A DNA stretch of 64,000 nucleotides from Sphingobacteriales bacterium (GCA_027484425.1 JAIXSZ010000033.1:1-64000); one strand, 5' to 3'; positions 42,564-52,954 are shown, counted from the first letter of the stretch. Made by a program: numbers and translations. The notes: a model not told the origin generated them from the letters alone.

Positions 42564-43337
42564 TTAATTCTCCATGGGGCTACTGCAATGCTTTTTCATG
42601 TACTTATACTTGAAGTAGCGTCTTGTTTTGTATCTCCAATGTTTGTAATAAGGTGCCGCTTTGTGATAAACGTCTCCACCTTCCTCGTTATCGTTGTTAT
42701 ATCTTTTATACTCTCTATTGTCATTTACTGCATTACGCACTTCTTCTCTTTCTTCACGAATTACAGGTGCTGCGTTTTGAGACGGAGCTGAATAGTTAGG
42801 GGCTGGTGCTGCAACAGGTTCTGATACAGGACTAGCCACCGGCATTTTGTTTTTTACTGTTTTGGTTGTTTTGGTAGCTTTTTTGTTTGTAGGTACTTTT
42901 GCTACTGTTGTTTTTGGAGCTTTCGCGGCAGGCTTAATAGTGGTTTTGGCAACTGGAGCGGCTACTGGTTTGGGTGCAGGAGCAACAGGCTTGGCTGCAG
43001 GTGCTGGTTTTGGCGCTGGAGCGGCAACCGGTTTGGGCGCTGGTGCGGCTGGTTTGGCAACAACAGGAGCCGCAGGTTTTGGAGCAGGAGCTGCTGGTTT
43101 TGCTACTGTAGGTGCTGGAGCTGGTTTAGCAACAGTTATTTGTGGAGCAGGTTTTACAACTTGTGGAGCTGGTTTGGCCACAGGTGCTACTGGCCTTGCG
43201 ACAGGCACTGGAGTTTTATTGACCGGGACAGATACTTTGTTAACAGCTGGTGCTGGTTTGCCTTTTTCGGTTTGTGCGCTAGCAGACGAAGACACCGCAG
43301 TCACAGCAATAAACAGCGGAACAAAAATTTTTTTCAT
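42564..43337 (-). CDS. secreted Pro/Ala/Lys-rich repeat protein
   Basis: A protein of 257 residues. A signal peptide (cleavage after ...SASA) is followed by about 130 residues of PAPKPAAPV/AKPAPAP-type repeats, then a lysine/threonine segment and a charged, Tyr/Asn-rich C-terminus. Such rods resemble TonB-like periplasm-spanning linkers, but no TonB domain or N-terminal anchor is present. Function unknown. The complementary strand is also open, a consequence of the repeats. Confidence 0.75.
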   Translation of the reverse strand: MKKIFVPLFIAVTAVSSSASAQTEKGKPAPAVNKVSVPVNKTPVPVARPVAPVAKPAPQVVKPAPQITVAKPAPAPTVAKPAAPAPKPAAPVVAKPAAPAPKPVAAPAPKPAPAAKPVAPAPKPVAAPVAKTTIKPAAKAPKTTVAKVPTNKKATKTTKTVKNKMPVASPVSEPVAAPAPNYSAPSQNAAPVIREEREEVRNAVNDNREYKRYNNDNEEGGDVYHKAAPYYKHWRYKTRRYFKYKYMKKHCSSPMEN

Positions 43338-43519
43338 TAGAATAATTTTGTGTGGCGAAGATATAAAAATTTGTGAAGCGCAATAGTAAACCTATCATAT
43401 TTTATGAGTAAAATTTCATCATAATACTCCTTTATACAAACGGGTGCTCTTTAAGTAGGGCAAGAATTTTTTTGCAGAATGAAGAAAAATCAACCGAAAA
43501 AGGTAGCATAATACAGAAA

Positions 43520-43552
43520 AACGCCTCATAAATCATTGATTTACAAGGCGTT
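43520..43552 (-). terminator. terminator-like hairpin after tRNA-Gln
   Basis: AACGCCT (43520-43526) pairs with AGGCGTT (43546-43552), with inner arms TAAATCA/TGATTTA. On the minus strand a TTTTTC-type run follows, downstream of the tRNA. Confidence 0.7.
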
Positions 43553-43566
43553 ATGTTGTTGGTATG

Positions 43567-43637
43567 TAGTCCGACTAGGATTCGAACCTAGACAAACAGA
43601 GTCAGAGTCTGTTGTGCTACCGTTACACAATCGAACT
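43567..43637 (-). tRNA. tRNA-Gln (anticodon CUG)
   Basis: 71-nt cloverleaf. Acceptor AGTTCGA/TCGGACT has one G-U pair, the D arm is GTG...CAC, the anticodon loop CTCTGAC has CTG at 34-36, and the T arm is CTAGG-TTCGAAT-CCTAG. The discriminator is A. CCA is not encoded. Isotype is from the anticodon and the Bacteroidota tRNA-Gln layout. Confidence 0.9.
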
Positions 43638-43860
43638 ATTTTGTAGCAGGCTGCAATGTTAAGGAGGTTTTTGTTAGGGGCAAAATATTTGCACTTAAAT
43701 CAAACCCAAAACCGCTTCCGTACTAGCGTTCAGATGAAACAATCTGTGGAGAATGTAGATTGATAAATACAAAGTATTTGCCAATTCATTCAGGGTCCCA
43801 TTTGTTGTATTCGTACAACCTATTTTTGCGATTGCTATCCTACTTGTATATAAACATAAC

Positions 43861-43883
43861 GCCACCTATATATGGTAGGTGGC
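43861..43883 (-). terminator. hairpin downstream of glnN
   Basis: GCCACCTA (43861-43868) pairs with TAGGTGGC (43876-43883). It sits 44 bp past the glnN stop on the minus strand; the following tract is T-rich but not a clean run. Confidence 0.5.
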
Positions 43884-43926
43884 ATTATGCGTTTCTTAAT
43901 GTCAAGGTGTTGCTAATTGATACTGA

Positions 43927-46122
43927 TTATCTCAAGTATAATAGCTCTCTGTACTTAGGCAGAGGCCATAGTTTGTCATCTACTATCAGTTCCAGTTTGT
44001 CGGCATGGTAGCGAATTTTGTCAAAGAATATTTTCACCTCATGGCAATACATAAGTGCGCGCTGGTGCATGTCGGGGTTGTTGTTGGCTCGCTTGCGGGC
44101 CTCTATCATTGCCTCTACATTGTTGTTGATATTCTGGATATGGTCGCTGATGATGCGTGCTAGATTGAGCTGAGCTGCATAGGCTGATTCTGGTAGACCT
44201 ATATCTTTTAAGCCTTTAATGTTTTCTATCAGTGTGTTCTGGTAATTGATAGCAGCTGGTAATATATTGTTGGTGGCTATGTAGCCTATGATACGTGCTT
44301 CAATCTGCACTTTTTTCACATAATCTTCCAGCATTATTTCGTGGCGTGCTTCTAGCTCACGTTTTGTGAAAATGCCATTAGAGTAGAACAACTCTTTGGA
44401 GCTATCGGTAACATAGGCATCAAGTGCTTCTGGTGTAGTTTTGAAGTTGTTGAGACCACGGCGTTTAGCTTCTTCTGCCCACTCTTCACTATAGTTGTCG
44501 CCTTCGAAACGGATTTTCTTAGAGTCGGAGATGTAGGCTCTAAGGATTTGCAGCACTGCGATTTCTTTTTTCTCCCCTTTCTCAATTAAAGCATCAACCT
44601 CAATTTTGAATTTTTTGAGTGTTTCAGCCATGATAGTATTCAACACCACCATGGGTGAACCACAGTTGGCAGAAGACCCTACAGCTCTGAATTCAAACTT
44701 GTTGCCAGTGAATGCAAAAGGACTCGTACGGTTGCGATCTGTATTGTCCATAAGCAATTCTGGAATTTGCTTATGAATGTCTAGTTTGAGTATCACCTCG
44801 TCTTGTTCGCTGAATTTTTCTTTTACTCTTGATTCTACTTCGTTGAGCACTTCTGTTAGGTACTTGCCTATGTATACTGACATAATAGCCGGAGGGGCTT
44901 CGTTGGCACCCAGGCGGTGGTCGTTGTTGGCAGAGGCAATGGCACCACGTAGCAGGTCGGCATAATCATGCACTGCTTTGATTGCATTCACAAAGAAAGT
45001 GAGGAACATGAGGTTGGTGCGAGGCGTTTTGCCAGGGGACAGTAGATTAACGCCAGTATCAGTTGCCAAGCTCCAGTTATTGTGCTTGCCTGAGCCGTTG
45101 ACGCCAGCAAAAGGTTTTTCGTGGAGCAGGGCTACTAGTTTATGGCGTTTGGCTACTTTAGCCATTACATCCATAAGTAGTGTGTTGTGGTCTACGGCTA
45201 TGTTTATTTCTTCGAATATAGGAGCACACTCAAACTGGCAAGGAGCTACCTCATTGTGGCGAGTGCGGAGTGGAATGCCGAGTTTGTAAGACTCTTGTTC
45301 GAAATCTTGCATGAATGCAAATACACGCTCTGGTATAGAGCCAAAGTAATGGTCTTCGAGCTGCTGTCCCTTGGCAGGGCTATGACCTAGCAGTGTGCGT
45401 CCGCACATCATAAGATCAGGGCGGGCATTGGCAAGTGTGGCATCGATGACGAAGTACTCTTGCTCCCAACCGAGGGTAGCGAATACTTTGCTTACGTTTT
45501 TGTCGAAGTAATGACAAACATCTACGGCAGCTTTGTCGAGCGCACCAATAGACTTTAGCAATGGTGCTTTGTAGTCGAGCGACTCGCCGTTGTAAGCTAT
45601 AAATATGGTAGGGATGCAAAGGGTTTTCCCAGAGCCAGCCTCCATAATAAACGCTGGAGAGGAAGGATCCCAGGCGGTGTAGCCACGAGCCTCGAATGTG
45701 GCACGGATACCACCGTTGGGGAAGCTACTGGCATCTGGTTCTTGCTGTATAAGAGCATCACCATCAAACAACTCTATGGCAGTGCCATCGCTTTTGATAG
45801 TGAAGAAGGAATCATGTTTTTCGGCAGTGGTGCCGGTGAGTGGCTGAAACCAGTGCGTGAAGTGGGTGACACCACGCTCTTCAGACCATGCTTTCATGCC
45901 GGCAGCTACTTGGTCGGCCATGCGGCGGTCTATTTTGGTTCCCGTTTTGGCTGAGTTCATCAGGCTTTTGTATGCCTCATCGCTCAGGTACTCGCGCATG
46001 GTGCGTCCGTTGAATACGTTGCTACCAAACATGGTAGTTATCTTCTTTTCGGTGTAGCCAGAAATTTTTTTCTCTTCGCCGGCTGCTAGTGCCTGTAAGG
46101 CCTGAAAACGTAGTGATGACAT
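43927..46122 (-). CDS. glnN: type III glutamine synthetase
   Basis: A protein of 731 residues, the normal GSIII length (types I/II are about 450 or less). Characteristic GSIII segments include the N-terminal FGSNVFNGRTMREYL, the long central catalytic region with NGSGKHNNWSLAT, and NRTSPFAFTGNKFEFRAVGS. It catalyses ATP-dependent glutamine formation from glutamate and ammonia in the cytosol. Single gene, no regulator beside it. Confidence 0.97.
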   Translation of the reverse strand: MSSLRFQALQALAAGEEKKISGYTEKKITTMFGSNVFNGRTMREYLSDEAYKSLMNSAKTGTKIDRRMADQVAAGMKAWSEERGVTHFTHWFQPLTGTTAEKHDSFFTIKSDGTAIELFDGDALIQQEPDASSFPNGGIRATFEARGYTAWDPSSPAFIMEAGSGKTLCIPTIFIAYNGESLDYKAPLLKSIGALDKAAVDVCHYFDKNVSKVFATLGWEQEYFVIDATLANARPDLMMCGRTLLGHSPAKGQQLEDHYFGSIPERVFAFMQDFEQESYKLGIPLRTRHNEVAPCQFECAPIFEEINIAVDHNTLLMDVMAKVAKRHKLVALLHEKPFAGVNGSGKHNNWSLATDTGVNLLSPGKTPRTNLMFLTFFVNAIKAVHDYADLLRGAIASANNDHRLGANEAPPAIMSVYIGKYLTEVLNEVESRVKEKFSEQDEVILKLDIHKQIPELLMDNTDRNRTSPFAFTGNKFEFRAVGSSANCGSPMVVLNTIMAETLKKFKIEVDALIEKGEKKEIAVLQILRAYISDSKKIRFEGDNYSEEWAEEAKRRGLNNFKTTPEALDAYVTDSSKELFYSNGIFTKRELEARHEIMLEDYVKKVQIEARIIGYIATNNILPAAINYQNTLIENIKGLKDIGLPESAYAAQLNLARIISDHIQNINNNVEAMIEARKRANNNPDMHQRALMYCHEVKIFFDKIRYHADKLELIVDDKLWPLPKYRELLYLR

Positions 46123-46233
46123 GATATTATATTTTGTGCAAATTTAGTGTTTTTCCGGAAAAATGGTAGAAAAAACAGAAAAATTTCAAAAAAAGGAAAC
46201 ATTAAAAAATAAAATAAAGTGTATGGGGGTATG

Positions 46234-46857
46234 CTATAAACTGCTAGATGAGATGTAAGAACAAGCAAAATCAGTGGTAATGAGGTTGTGAAGCAGGATT
46301 TTGTTGGTGAGTTCGTTAATGTTGAAATTAATTGACATGTTTATGTCTGGGGTGGAAAGGTCGAGCGAGGTGATGGGTAAATGTGCTATAAAATCTACTT
46401 TTCTGTTGCCATACCATTTGTATACAGACTCCTTGGCACACCATGCTAGGGTGATGAGCCGAGGGTCGTCGCCAATCAATGTCTGCTCAGTGGGTGATAG
46501 GAACTTGTGGCGGATATCTGTGATGCGAGGGTGGTATGTTTGGATGTCGATACCAGTCTCGTGCAGGGCATCTATAATAACGGCAATATATGGCCAGGAG
46601 TGAGAAATGGAGAAAAAGCAAAGCTGATTGCTAAGGTAGGGTTTGTTGGTTTGGTCTTTGGTGATAAGGTGAAGGGGGAATTGTGGCATTATGTGGCGCA
46701 GCAAAAAGCGACTAGCAAGGTGCTCTGTGCGTCTGCGGTCGTTTTTGATATCGGGGCTGAGCCCGGTGTGCTCTGCAAAGAACAGTTCGGGCTCCTCTAC
46801 GTGCCAGATGGCTGCTGTGCCAGTGGTGCCAATATTCCATTGTTTGAGCAGGGGCAT
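46234..46857 (-). CDS. 4'-phosphopantetheinyl transferase superfamily protein
   Basis: A protein of 207 residues. Activation motifs GIDIQ (Mg2+/CoA binding) and WCAKESVYKWYG (the Glu and Lys of the Sfp-type family) are present, and FFSISHSWPY precedes them. Sfp-type enzymes move phosphopantetheine from CoA to carrier proteins. No polyketide or peptide synthetase lies in the window. Confidence 0.85.
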   Translation of the reverse strand: MPLLKQWNIGTTGTAAIWHVEEPELFFAEHTGLSPDIKNDRRRTEHLASRFLLRHIMPQFPLHLITKDQTNKPYLSNQLCFFSISHSWPYIAVIIDALHETGIDIQTYHPRITDIRHKFLSPTEQTLIGDDPRLITLAWCAKESVYKWYGNRKVDFIAHLPITSLDLSTPDINMSINFNINELTNKILLHNLITTDFACSYISSSSL

Positions 46858-46891
46858 GGGCTAAATGTTGCTGCAAATGTAGCAGTAATAA

Positions 46892-47674
46892 TCAATGACC
46901 TTTAAGGGTATTGAATCTAATATTTTGTTTTTGGCCTGCAGGTAGGTTCCTCTGGTAGTTGTATATAGCGTTTTCCCATTCGCCATAAATGCAATTTGGC
47001 AAGACTATGAACTTTTTGCCCCAATCATCATTTGCGGCATCGGTTTTTGCAAATCGGGTTTCAATAGAACCTTTTTCGAAAATTTCTGAAAAGTCGTTCA
47101 GGTTGTCGCCAAGTAAGAGGATCACTTTGTATTCGCTTGTGACTTGTTCTCTTCTGCTTTTTTTTGAGTCTTCAGTTGTTTTGAACAACATATGTGCTGA
47201 ATCGGCAAATGGGAGGTCATATTTTTGGAGATTGGTAATGGTGCTGTTGATTTCTTCTGTGCTTCTATTGCTTATATAAAATATTTCTACACCACGAGAT
47301 GCAGCAAATTTCAGGAAGTCTTGGGCGCCGGGTACAGGAGTTGCAGCAGCTTTTTCGGTCCACTCCAACCATGCTTCATTGCTGTATCTTCTACTTTCTT
47401 TTATGAGTTGAGCCTCGCTGTAGCTGTTGTCGAGTATGGTTTCGTCTATATCTGTGATAATGGCTAATTTGTTTTTCTTAAATTCTTTTTTGGGAAGTTC
47501 CTTAACGCGCAGGGTAGCGAGGTTGAACGCCTGATAACAAAGTGCTCTGTACTCTGCAGCTGTCTGGTGAAAAAGAACTGGGTTTTCCTTTAGGTTGATG
47601 TGTATATGATCGTGCTGAGCGATGCTGGTGAGCGATACGCTGATGGCTATGGCAGTGAGTAAATTTCTTAGCAT
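46892..47674 (-). CDS. e(P4)-family class C acid phosphatase / 5'-nucleotidase
   Basis: A protein of 260 residues. The signal peptide ends ...SIAQ. The HAD motif DIDETILDN (Asp75, Asp77) and a distal acidic motif near LLGDNLNDF are those of class C acid phosphatases such as e(P4). Periplasmic or outer-membrane phosphatase that dephosphorylates nucleotides. No lipobox Cys follows the signal peptide, so it is likely soluble. Confidence 0.88.
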   Translation of the reverse strand: MLRNLLTAIAISVSLTSIAQHDHIHINLKENPVLFHQTAAEYRALCYQAFNLATLRVKELPKKEFKKNKLAIITDIDETILDNSYSEAQLIKESRRYSNEAWLEWTEKAAATPVPGAQDFLKFAASRGVEIFYISNRSTEEINSTITNLQKYDLPFADSAHMLFKTTEDSKKSRREQVTSEYKVILLLGDNLNDFSEIFEKGSIETRFAKTDAANDDWGKKFIVLPNCIYGEWENAIYNYQRNLPAGQKQNIRFNTLKGH

Positions 47675-47998
47675 TATAATGTGTTGTATGATTTGTGAGT
47701 CAATATTATGACAAGGTGGTAATAAAAGTGAAGTTTGGGTATTATTTTTTGGTTTTCAATTGCGGAGAGAGTGTTGGTTATTGTCCGTTTGGGTGCATTG
47801 TAATGTTAATAGGTGTATGTACATCTTGTTAAAATTATGTTTGTTGAACACTGTATTGTTGGTACTTATTTGCTTTTTCGAGCTATAATGTTCACTTTTG
47901 GTGTGTGCAGTATTGGTGTATTTGATGATAACTTGAGCTGTAGTATTGTAAAAGTGTATCATAAATTCGGCATATTATTTTGCGCAAAGTATAACACC
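47675..47998. other. 323-bp intergenic region, divergent promoters expected
   Basis: It separates the minus-strand phosphatase from the plus-strand TolC-like gene. An AT-rich tract of the kind that carries Bacteroidota promoters is present, but I find no unambiguous TTTG/TAnnTTTG pair and no small gene I trust. Confidence 0.5.
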
Positions 47999-49303
47999 AT
48001 GACTAAGTATATATTAGCCCTTGTTTTATTGGTAGGAGTTAGTGCTAGCGCACAAGAGCGATTGACGCTGCAAGATGCAATAAGCCGCACACTACAGCAC
48101 AACTACGATATAGCAATAGCTGGAACAGCACAACAACAGGATGCTGTGAACAATACCTATGGCAATGCAGGTTTTTTGCCCAACATAAATGTGGGGCTCT
48201 CTGGTAGCCAAAGCAGACAAAATGTGCAAAGTGACCTAGCCAACGGATCGGAGCAAAACAACCCCAATGCTATTAACACCAACGTTAACCCCATTATAAC
48301 CGTAAACTGGACTATATATGATGGTGGAAGAATGTTTTTGGTAAAAAAACAATTGACACAACTAGAGGCACTGAGCAGCCTACAGCAGCGAGTGCAGATG
48401 CAGGCGTCTGTGTCGCGCATTATACAGATGTATGCTACGGTGGTATTGCAGCAGAAACAACTGATAGCAATAGACACGGCACTGCACTTGGCTACAGTAA
48501 GAATGCAACTTGCGGAGCTGAAATACCGCACTGGTGCAGGAGCCAAGGTAGATTATCTGCAAGCGCGTGTAGACTACAATGCCCGTCAGGCTGACTCGCT
48601 TACCTATCTTTCTTCGTTTGCGCAGGCGTGCGACTCTATGAGCGTGCTGATGGGCGAAAATGAGGATAAACTGTATTTAGTAGACGATAGCCTGATGCTG
48701 AACACACATTTGCAGCCACTAGATAAAGAAAGGTTGCGTGATGTAAATCTGTCACTAGCTGCATTTAGGCGGAGTGCAGATATAGCCCATATCAATGAAG
48801 ACATAGCCAAGAGTTTCAGGCTGCCGACAGTGGCATTAAATGGTGGTTATGTATATAATAGGAGTACCAGTGCTACGGGTTTTGCATTGTTTACGCAGAG
48901 CTATGGCGCTAATGGGAGCGTTAACTTGAGTGTGCCTGTTTTTCAAGGAGGTAATATTCGTAGGCAGGCAAAGGTGGCATCGTTGCAGGCTATAAGAGAG
49001 GAGTTTATATATAATCGTCAGTATACTGTAGTAGGCAGGCAATACCGTACGGCATGGCGCAATTATTCGCTGGCAGTGGCAGCATACAATTTGGCCAATG
49101 AAAACCTGCAGTATGCCAAAGAAAATCTGGATGTGCAGCTTGCCAGATTTAGGGTGGGAGTGGGTACCACATTGGAATCGAGAGAGGCGGAAAATGCATA
49201 TGTGCAGGCATTGATACGCTTGTATACCGCGCAGTTTAACGTTAAGACCAACGAAACTTTGGTATTGGAGTTAGAAAATAGACTAGTGGGTGAGCTAGAT
49301 TAG
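47999..49303 (+). CDS. TolC-family outer membrane efflux protein
   Basis: A protein of 434 residues from ATG 47999, chosen because it gives a signal peptide (cleavage after ...SASAQ). The OEP repeats are visible: AEKTLRQAL-type helices, and LQDAISRTLQHNYDIAIAG at the N-terminus as in TolC channels. Long coiled-coil alpha-barrel protein of the outer membrane. No inner-membrane pump partner is adjacent, so the cognate system is unknown. Confidence 0.88.
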   Translation: MTKYILALVLLVGVSASAQERLTLQDAISRTLQHNYDIAIAGTAQQQDAVNNTYGNAGFLPNINVGLSGSQSRQNVQSDLANGSEQNNPNAINTNVNPIITVNWTIYDGGRMFLVKKQLTQLEALSSLQQRVQMQASVSRIIQMYATVVLQQKQLIAIDTALHLATVRMQLAELKYRTGAGAKVDYLQARVDYNARQADSLTYLSSFAQACDSMSVLMGENEDKLYLVDDSLMLNTHLQPLDKERLRDVNLSLAAFRRSADIAHINEDIAKSFRLPTVALNGGYVYNRSTSATGFALFTQSYGANGSVNLSVPVFQGGNIRRQAKVASLQAIREEFIYNRQYTVVGRQYRTAWRNYSLAVAAYNLANENLQYAKENLDVQLARFRVGVGTTLESREAENAYVQALIRLYTAQFNVKTNETLVLELENRLVGELD

Positions 49304-49408
49304 AATTGTACAGGCAGTACTGCATAAATTTTCCTGTCATTTTGTCAATTTTTTGAGTTTGGAATACATATTGTAAGCTATGTACTAAACCACATAAATT
49401 ACTAATAT

Positions 49409-51292
49409 ATGCAGGAAAAAGGTAGTATCTCGATTCACACGGAGAACATATTCCCGATTATCAAAAAATTCCTTTACTCAGACAATGAGATATTTCTGCG
49501 CGAGCTGACATCAAATGCAGTAGATGCGGTGCAGAAAATAAAACGTTTATCATCGCTGGGGCAGTACAATGGTTCGTTGGGAGAGCCAATGGTAGAAGTA
49601 GCATTTGATAAAGATGCCAGAACCATTACCATATCTGACAATGGTTTAGGTATGACTGCTGAGGAAATCAAAAAATATATCAATCAAATTGCGTTTTCAG
49701 GTGCAGAAGAATTTGTAGAAAAATTTAAAGATGCCAAGGATGCCAATGAGTTGATAGGTAAGTTTGGTCTTGGTTTTTATTCTGCCTTTATGGTCGCAGA
49801 CCAGGTAGAGATACAAACACTCAGCTACCAGGATGGTGCAGCACCTGCTCGCTGGATATGTGATGGTAGTACCGAGTTTGAGATCACTGAAGGTAGCCGC
49901 ACAGAGCGTGGTACCAGCATTATTTTACATGTAAATGCAGAATCAGAAGAGTTTCTGGATAAATACAAGTTGCAGGGCATACTGGATAAATACTGTCGTT
50001 TCTTGCCTGTGCCGATCAAGTTTGGTACAAAGAGCGAGTATGTAGAGACTGGTGAGGACGAAGAAGGCAAACCAAAACACGAAAATGTAGAGGTTGAAAA
50101 CATAGTCAACAACACATCGCCCATATGGACCAAGGCACCAAGCGAGCTGAGCGATGAGGATTACCTCAACTTTTATCGTGAGTTGTACCCAATGAGTGAG
50201 GAACCACTGTTCTGGATACATCTTAATGTAGACTATCCATTTACACTTACAGGGGTATTGTATTTCCCTAAGGTGAAGAATGAATTCGAGTTGCAGCGCA
50301 ATAAAATCAAACTATTCTCTCGTCAGGTGTTTATCACAGACGAGGTCAAGGATATAGTGCCAGATTTCTTGATGTTGTTGCATGGTGTTATAGATTCTCC
50401 AGACATTCCGCTGAATGTATCGCGCAGCTTCCTGCAGGCAGATAGCAATGTTAAAAAAATCAACAGCCATATCAGTAAAAAAGTTGCAGACAAGTTGGCA
50501 GAGCTCTTCAAAAACGATCGTAAGTCGTATGAAGAAAAGTGGAGCGATATAGGCATGTTTGTGAAGTACGGTATGATCAGCGAGGAGAAGTTTTATGACA
50601 GAGCAAAGGATTTTGCACTACTGAGCAATACGAACAGTGAGCACTACACACTAAGCGAGTACAAAGAAAAAGCTACAGTGTTGCAGACTGATAAAGATGG
50701 TACGCTCGTGTACCTGTACACAACCGACCCTGCTAAACAAGACTCATTTATACAAAGTGCCAACCGTAAGGGCTATGATGTGTTGTTGCTCAACTCGCCA
50801 ATAGATAGCCACTTTGTGCACACACTGGAGCGTAAACTAGAGAAAACTACCCTGAAGCGTGTAGATGCTGATGTGGCTGATAAACTGATAGCTAAAGACG
50901 AAAAAATAGAATCTGTATTGAGTGAAGACCAACAGACAAGTGTAAAATCTATTTTTGAGCAGGCCATAAGTAAGCCCAACATGAATGTGAAAGTAGAAGC
51001 ACTAGGACCTGATGAGTTGCCAGTAACGGTAACGATGGATGAATTTATGCGTAGGATGAAAGACATGGCTGCCTTGGGCGGCGGTATGAGCTTTTATGGT
51101 GCTATGCCTGATACCTATAATGTTAGCATCAATAGTAACCACAAACTGGTAAGCCGTATACTGGATACAAACGACCCTACAGCACAGGCGAAGCTGGCAA
51201 AACAAGCTTATGACCTAGCTATGTTGTCGCAAGGACTGCTAACTGGAGCTGATCTTACAGAGTTTGTAAATCGTAGTGTGAGTCTGATATAA
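49409..51292 (+). CDS. htpG: Hsp90 chaperone
   Basis: A protein of 627 residues, the usual length. Hsp90 GHKL motifs ELTSNAVDAVQK, DNGLGMTAEE and GKFGLGFYSAFMVAD lie in the N-terminal domain, followed by the acidic-linker-free bacterial middle and C-terminal domains. Cytosolic ATP-dependent chaperone. Confidence 0.97.
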   Translation: MQEKGSISIHTENIFPIIKKFLYSDNEIFLRELTSNAVDAVQKIKRLSSLGQYNGSLGEPMVEVAFDKDARTITISDNGLGMTAEEIKKYINQIAFSGAEEFVEKFKDAKDANELIGKFGLGFYSAFMVADQVEIQTLSYQDGAAPARWICDGSTEFEITEGSRTERGTSIILHVNAESEEFLDKYKLQGILDKYCRFLPVPIKFGTKSEYVETGEDEEGKPKHENVEVENIVNNTSPIWTKAPSELSDEDYLNFYRELYPMSEEPLFWIHLNVDYPFTLTGVLYFPKVKNEFELQRNKIKLFSRQVFITDEVKDIVPDFLMLLHGVIDSPDIPLNVSRSFLQADSNVKKINSHISKKVADKLAELFKNDRKSYEEKWSDIGMFVKYGMISEEKFYDRAKDFALLSNTNSEHYTLSEYKEKATVLQTDKDGTLVYLYTTDPAKQDSFIQSANRKGYDVLLLNSPIDSHFVHTLERKLEKTTLKRVDADVADKLIAKDEKIESVLSEDQQTSVKSIFEQAISKPNMNVKVEALGPDELPVTVTMDEFMRRMKDMAALGGGMSFYGAMPDTYNVSINSNHKLVSRILDTNDPTAQAKLAKQAYDLAMLSQGLLTGADLTEFVNRSVSLI

Positions 51293-51313
51293 TAGTTAGG
51301 AATATAGTTTTTG

Positions 51314-51356
51314 CAGCGGACTACTTGTGATTGACACAGTAGTCCGCTGTTGTTTT
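51314..51356 (+). terminator. Rho-independent terminator of htpG
   Basis: CAGCGGACTACT (51314-51325) and AGTAGTCCGCTG (51338-51349) are perfectly complementary, followed by TTGTTTTTG. Confidence 0.85.
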
Positions 51357-51421
51357 TGTGAGGTGCTTACTATACATTTGATAATATTAACCATTGCCCA
51401 TTCAATAAACAGCTTAGTGAT

Positions 51422-52303
51422 ATGAAGATAATACCAGGAGAGATAAAGACCGCGATGCTACATGGCTACCTACTGGGTGCAGTGGCGCCACGCCCCATAT
51501 GTTTTGCAAGTACAATAGATAATGATGGTGTGGCAAATCTGTCGCCATTTAGTTTTTTTAATGTTTTTGGTGCCAAGCCGCCGATACTTATTTTTTCGCC
51601 TGCACGTCGCGTAAGAGATAATACGGTGAAGCACACACTGGAGAATGTATATGCCAATAAGGAAGTAGTGATCAACATGGTGAACTATGATATGGTGCAA
51701 CAGATGAACCTAGCTAGTTGTGAATATCCTAAGGGTGTAGATGAGTTTTTGAAAGCGGGTTTTACGCCCATAGCTTCAGATATGGTAAAGCCATTCAGGG
51801 TAAAGGAATCGCCGGTACAGCTAGAATGTAAAGTGTTGCAAGTAGTAGAAACGGGAGTTGAGGGTGGTGCAGGTAACCTAGTAATTTGTGAGGTAGTGTG
51901 TATGCACATAGACGATAACATACTAGATATTACAGGCAAGATAGACCCCAATAAAATAGACTTGGTAGCACGTATGGGTGCCGACTATTATTGCAGAGCG
52001 TCGGGTGCAGCGGTGTTTGAGGTGCCTAAGCCCAACGCATCACTGGGCATAGGGATAGATGCATTGCCAGAGCATGTGCGTAACAGCAAAGTACTTACTG
52101 GCAATCATTTAGGCATACTGGGCAACTGCTCGGCTATACCGCAGCGCGACGACCTAAATGATAAACGAGTAAAAGGATTACTAGATTTGTATAAAAGTGA
52201 CGTAATAGCACGTAATGAAGGACTACACAGATATGCCAAAACATTAATAGAATCTGGAGATGTTGATAAGGCATGGCAGGCGTTGTTGGTTTGTGGAAAT
52301 TAA
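51422..52303 (+). CDS. flavin reductase-like (FMN-binding split-barrel) protein
   Basis: A protein of 293 residues. The N-terminal half (about 15-170) is a flavin-reductase-like FMN-binding split barrel with APRPICFAST and NLSPFSFFNVFG, typical of the family. The C-terminal 100 residues extend it, as in several Bacteroidota members. Electron-donor enzyme of unknown partner; single gene. Confidence 0.85.
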   Translation: MKIIPGEIKTAMLHGYLLGAVAPRPICFASTIDNDGVANLSPFSFFNVFGAKPPILIFSPARRVRDNTVKHTLENVYANKEVVINMVNYDMVQQMNLASCEYPKGVDEFLKAGFTPIASDMVKPFRVKESPVQLECKVLQVVETGVEGGAGNLVICEVVCMHIDDNILDITGKIDPNKIDLVARMGADYYCRASGAAVFEVPKPNASLGIGIDALPEHVRNSKVLTGNHLGILGNCSAIPQRDDLNDKRVKGLLDLYKSDVIARNEGLHRYAKTLIESGDVDKAWQALLVCGN

Positions 52304-52480
52304 GTAGAATTATTTCATGAATTAAGTTTTAGGGTTATTCGTTGAATAACCTTTTTTACTTTGTAGATATCCCATATGGTTAATGTTGATAAACTGTGTA
52401 TTTCATATTGGGCTGATTTTAAGGTAATGTTTTGGTAATATAAATGTGGGTATCTTTAGTATAACAAAATACTACTAGAT

Positions 52481-52954
52481 ATGCTTTGGAGGAAATTTAG
52501 TGGAGAACTTCTAAAAGTACCCGTACATTCTGCAGTAGAAGATGCTATAATACGCGAAACAAGTGCTGGTCATCGCCTGAAAATATGCATAGGGACAGAT
52601 TCTCAGGTGCATGGTTCGGAAACCGAATTTGCTACTGTCATCGTGTTTTTGAGAGAGAAACGAGGTGGCTTTATGTTCATCAGTCACGAGCGTACAACGG
52701 TTAAATACAACATAAAAGAGAGAATGCTAGTTGAGGTAGCAAAAAGTATAGAAGTTGCTTATTCGCTCTGCGATTTGTTTAATCAGTACAATGTAGACAT
52801 GGAAGTGCATGCAGATATTAATACCAATCCACAGTTTAAAAGTAATGAAGCACTAAGAGAGGCTATGGGTTACATATTGGGTATGGGTTATGCATTCAAA
52901 GCGAAACCAGATGCTTTTGCCAGTAGCTGCTGTGCTGATAAAATAGTTAACTGA
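52481..52954 (+). CDS. YkuK-like RNase H-fold protein (DUF458)
   Basis: A protein of 157 residues. CIGTDSQVHG carries the acidic residue of the RNase H-like fold, with FATVIVFL strands and further acidic positions (VEVAKSIEVAYS, HADINTNP). Matches the YkuK/DUF458 family. Function in the cell unknown. Confidence 0.85.
   Translation: MLWRKFSGELLKVPVHSAVEDAIIRETSAGHRLKICIGTDSQVHGSETEFATVIVFLREKRGGFMFISHERTTVKYNIKERMLVEVAKSIEVAYSLCDLFNQYNVDMEVHADINTNPQFKSNEALREAMGYILGMGYAFKAKPDAFASSCCADKIVN

Noticed and set aside
42847-43386. 179-codon plus-strand Gly/Ala-rich frame
   Set aside because: It is the complement of the Pro/Ala repeat gene, whose signal peptide and repeats are convincing.
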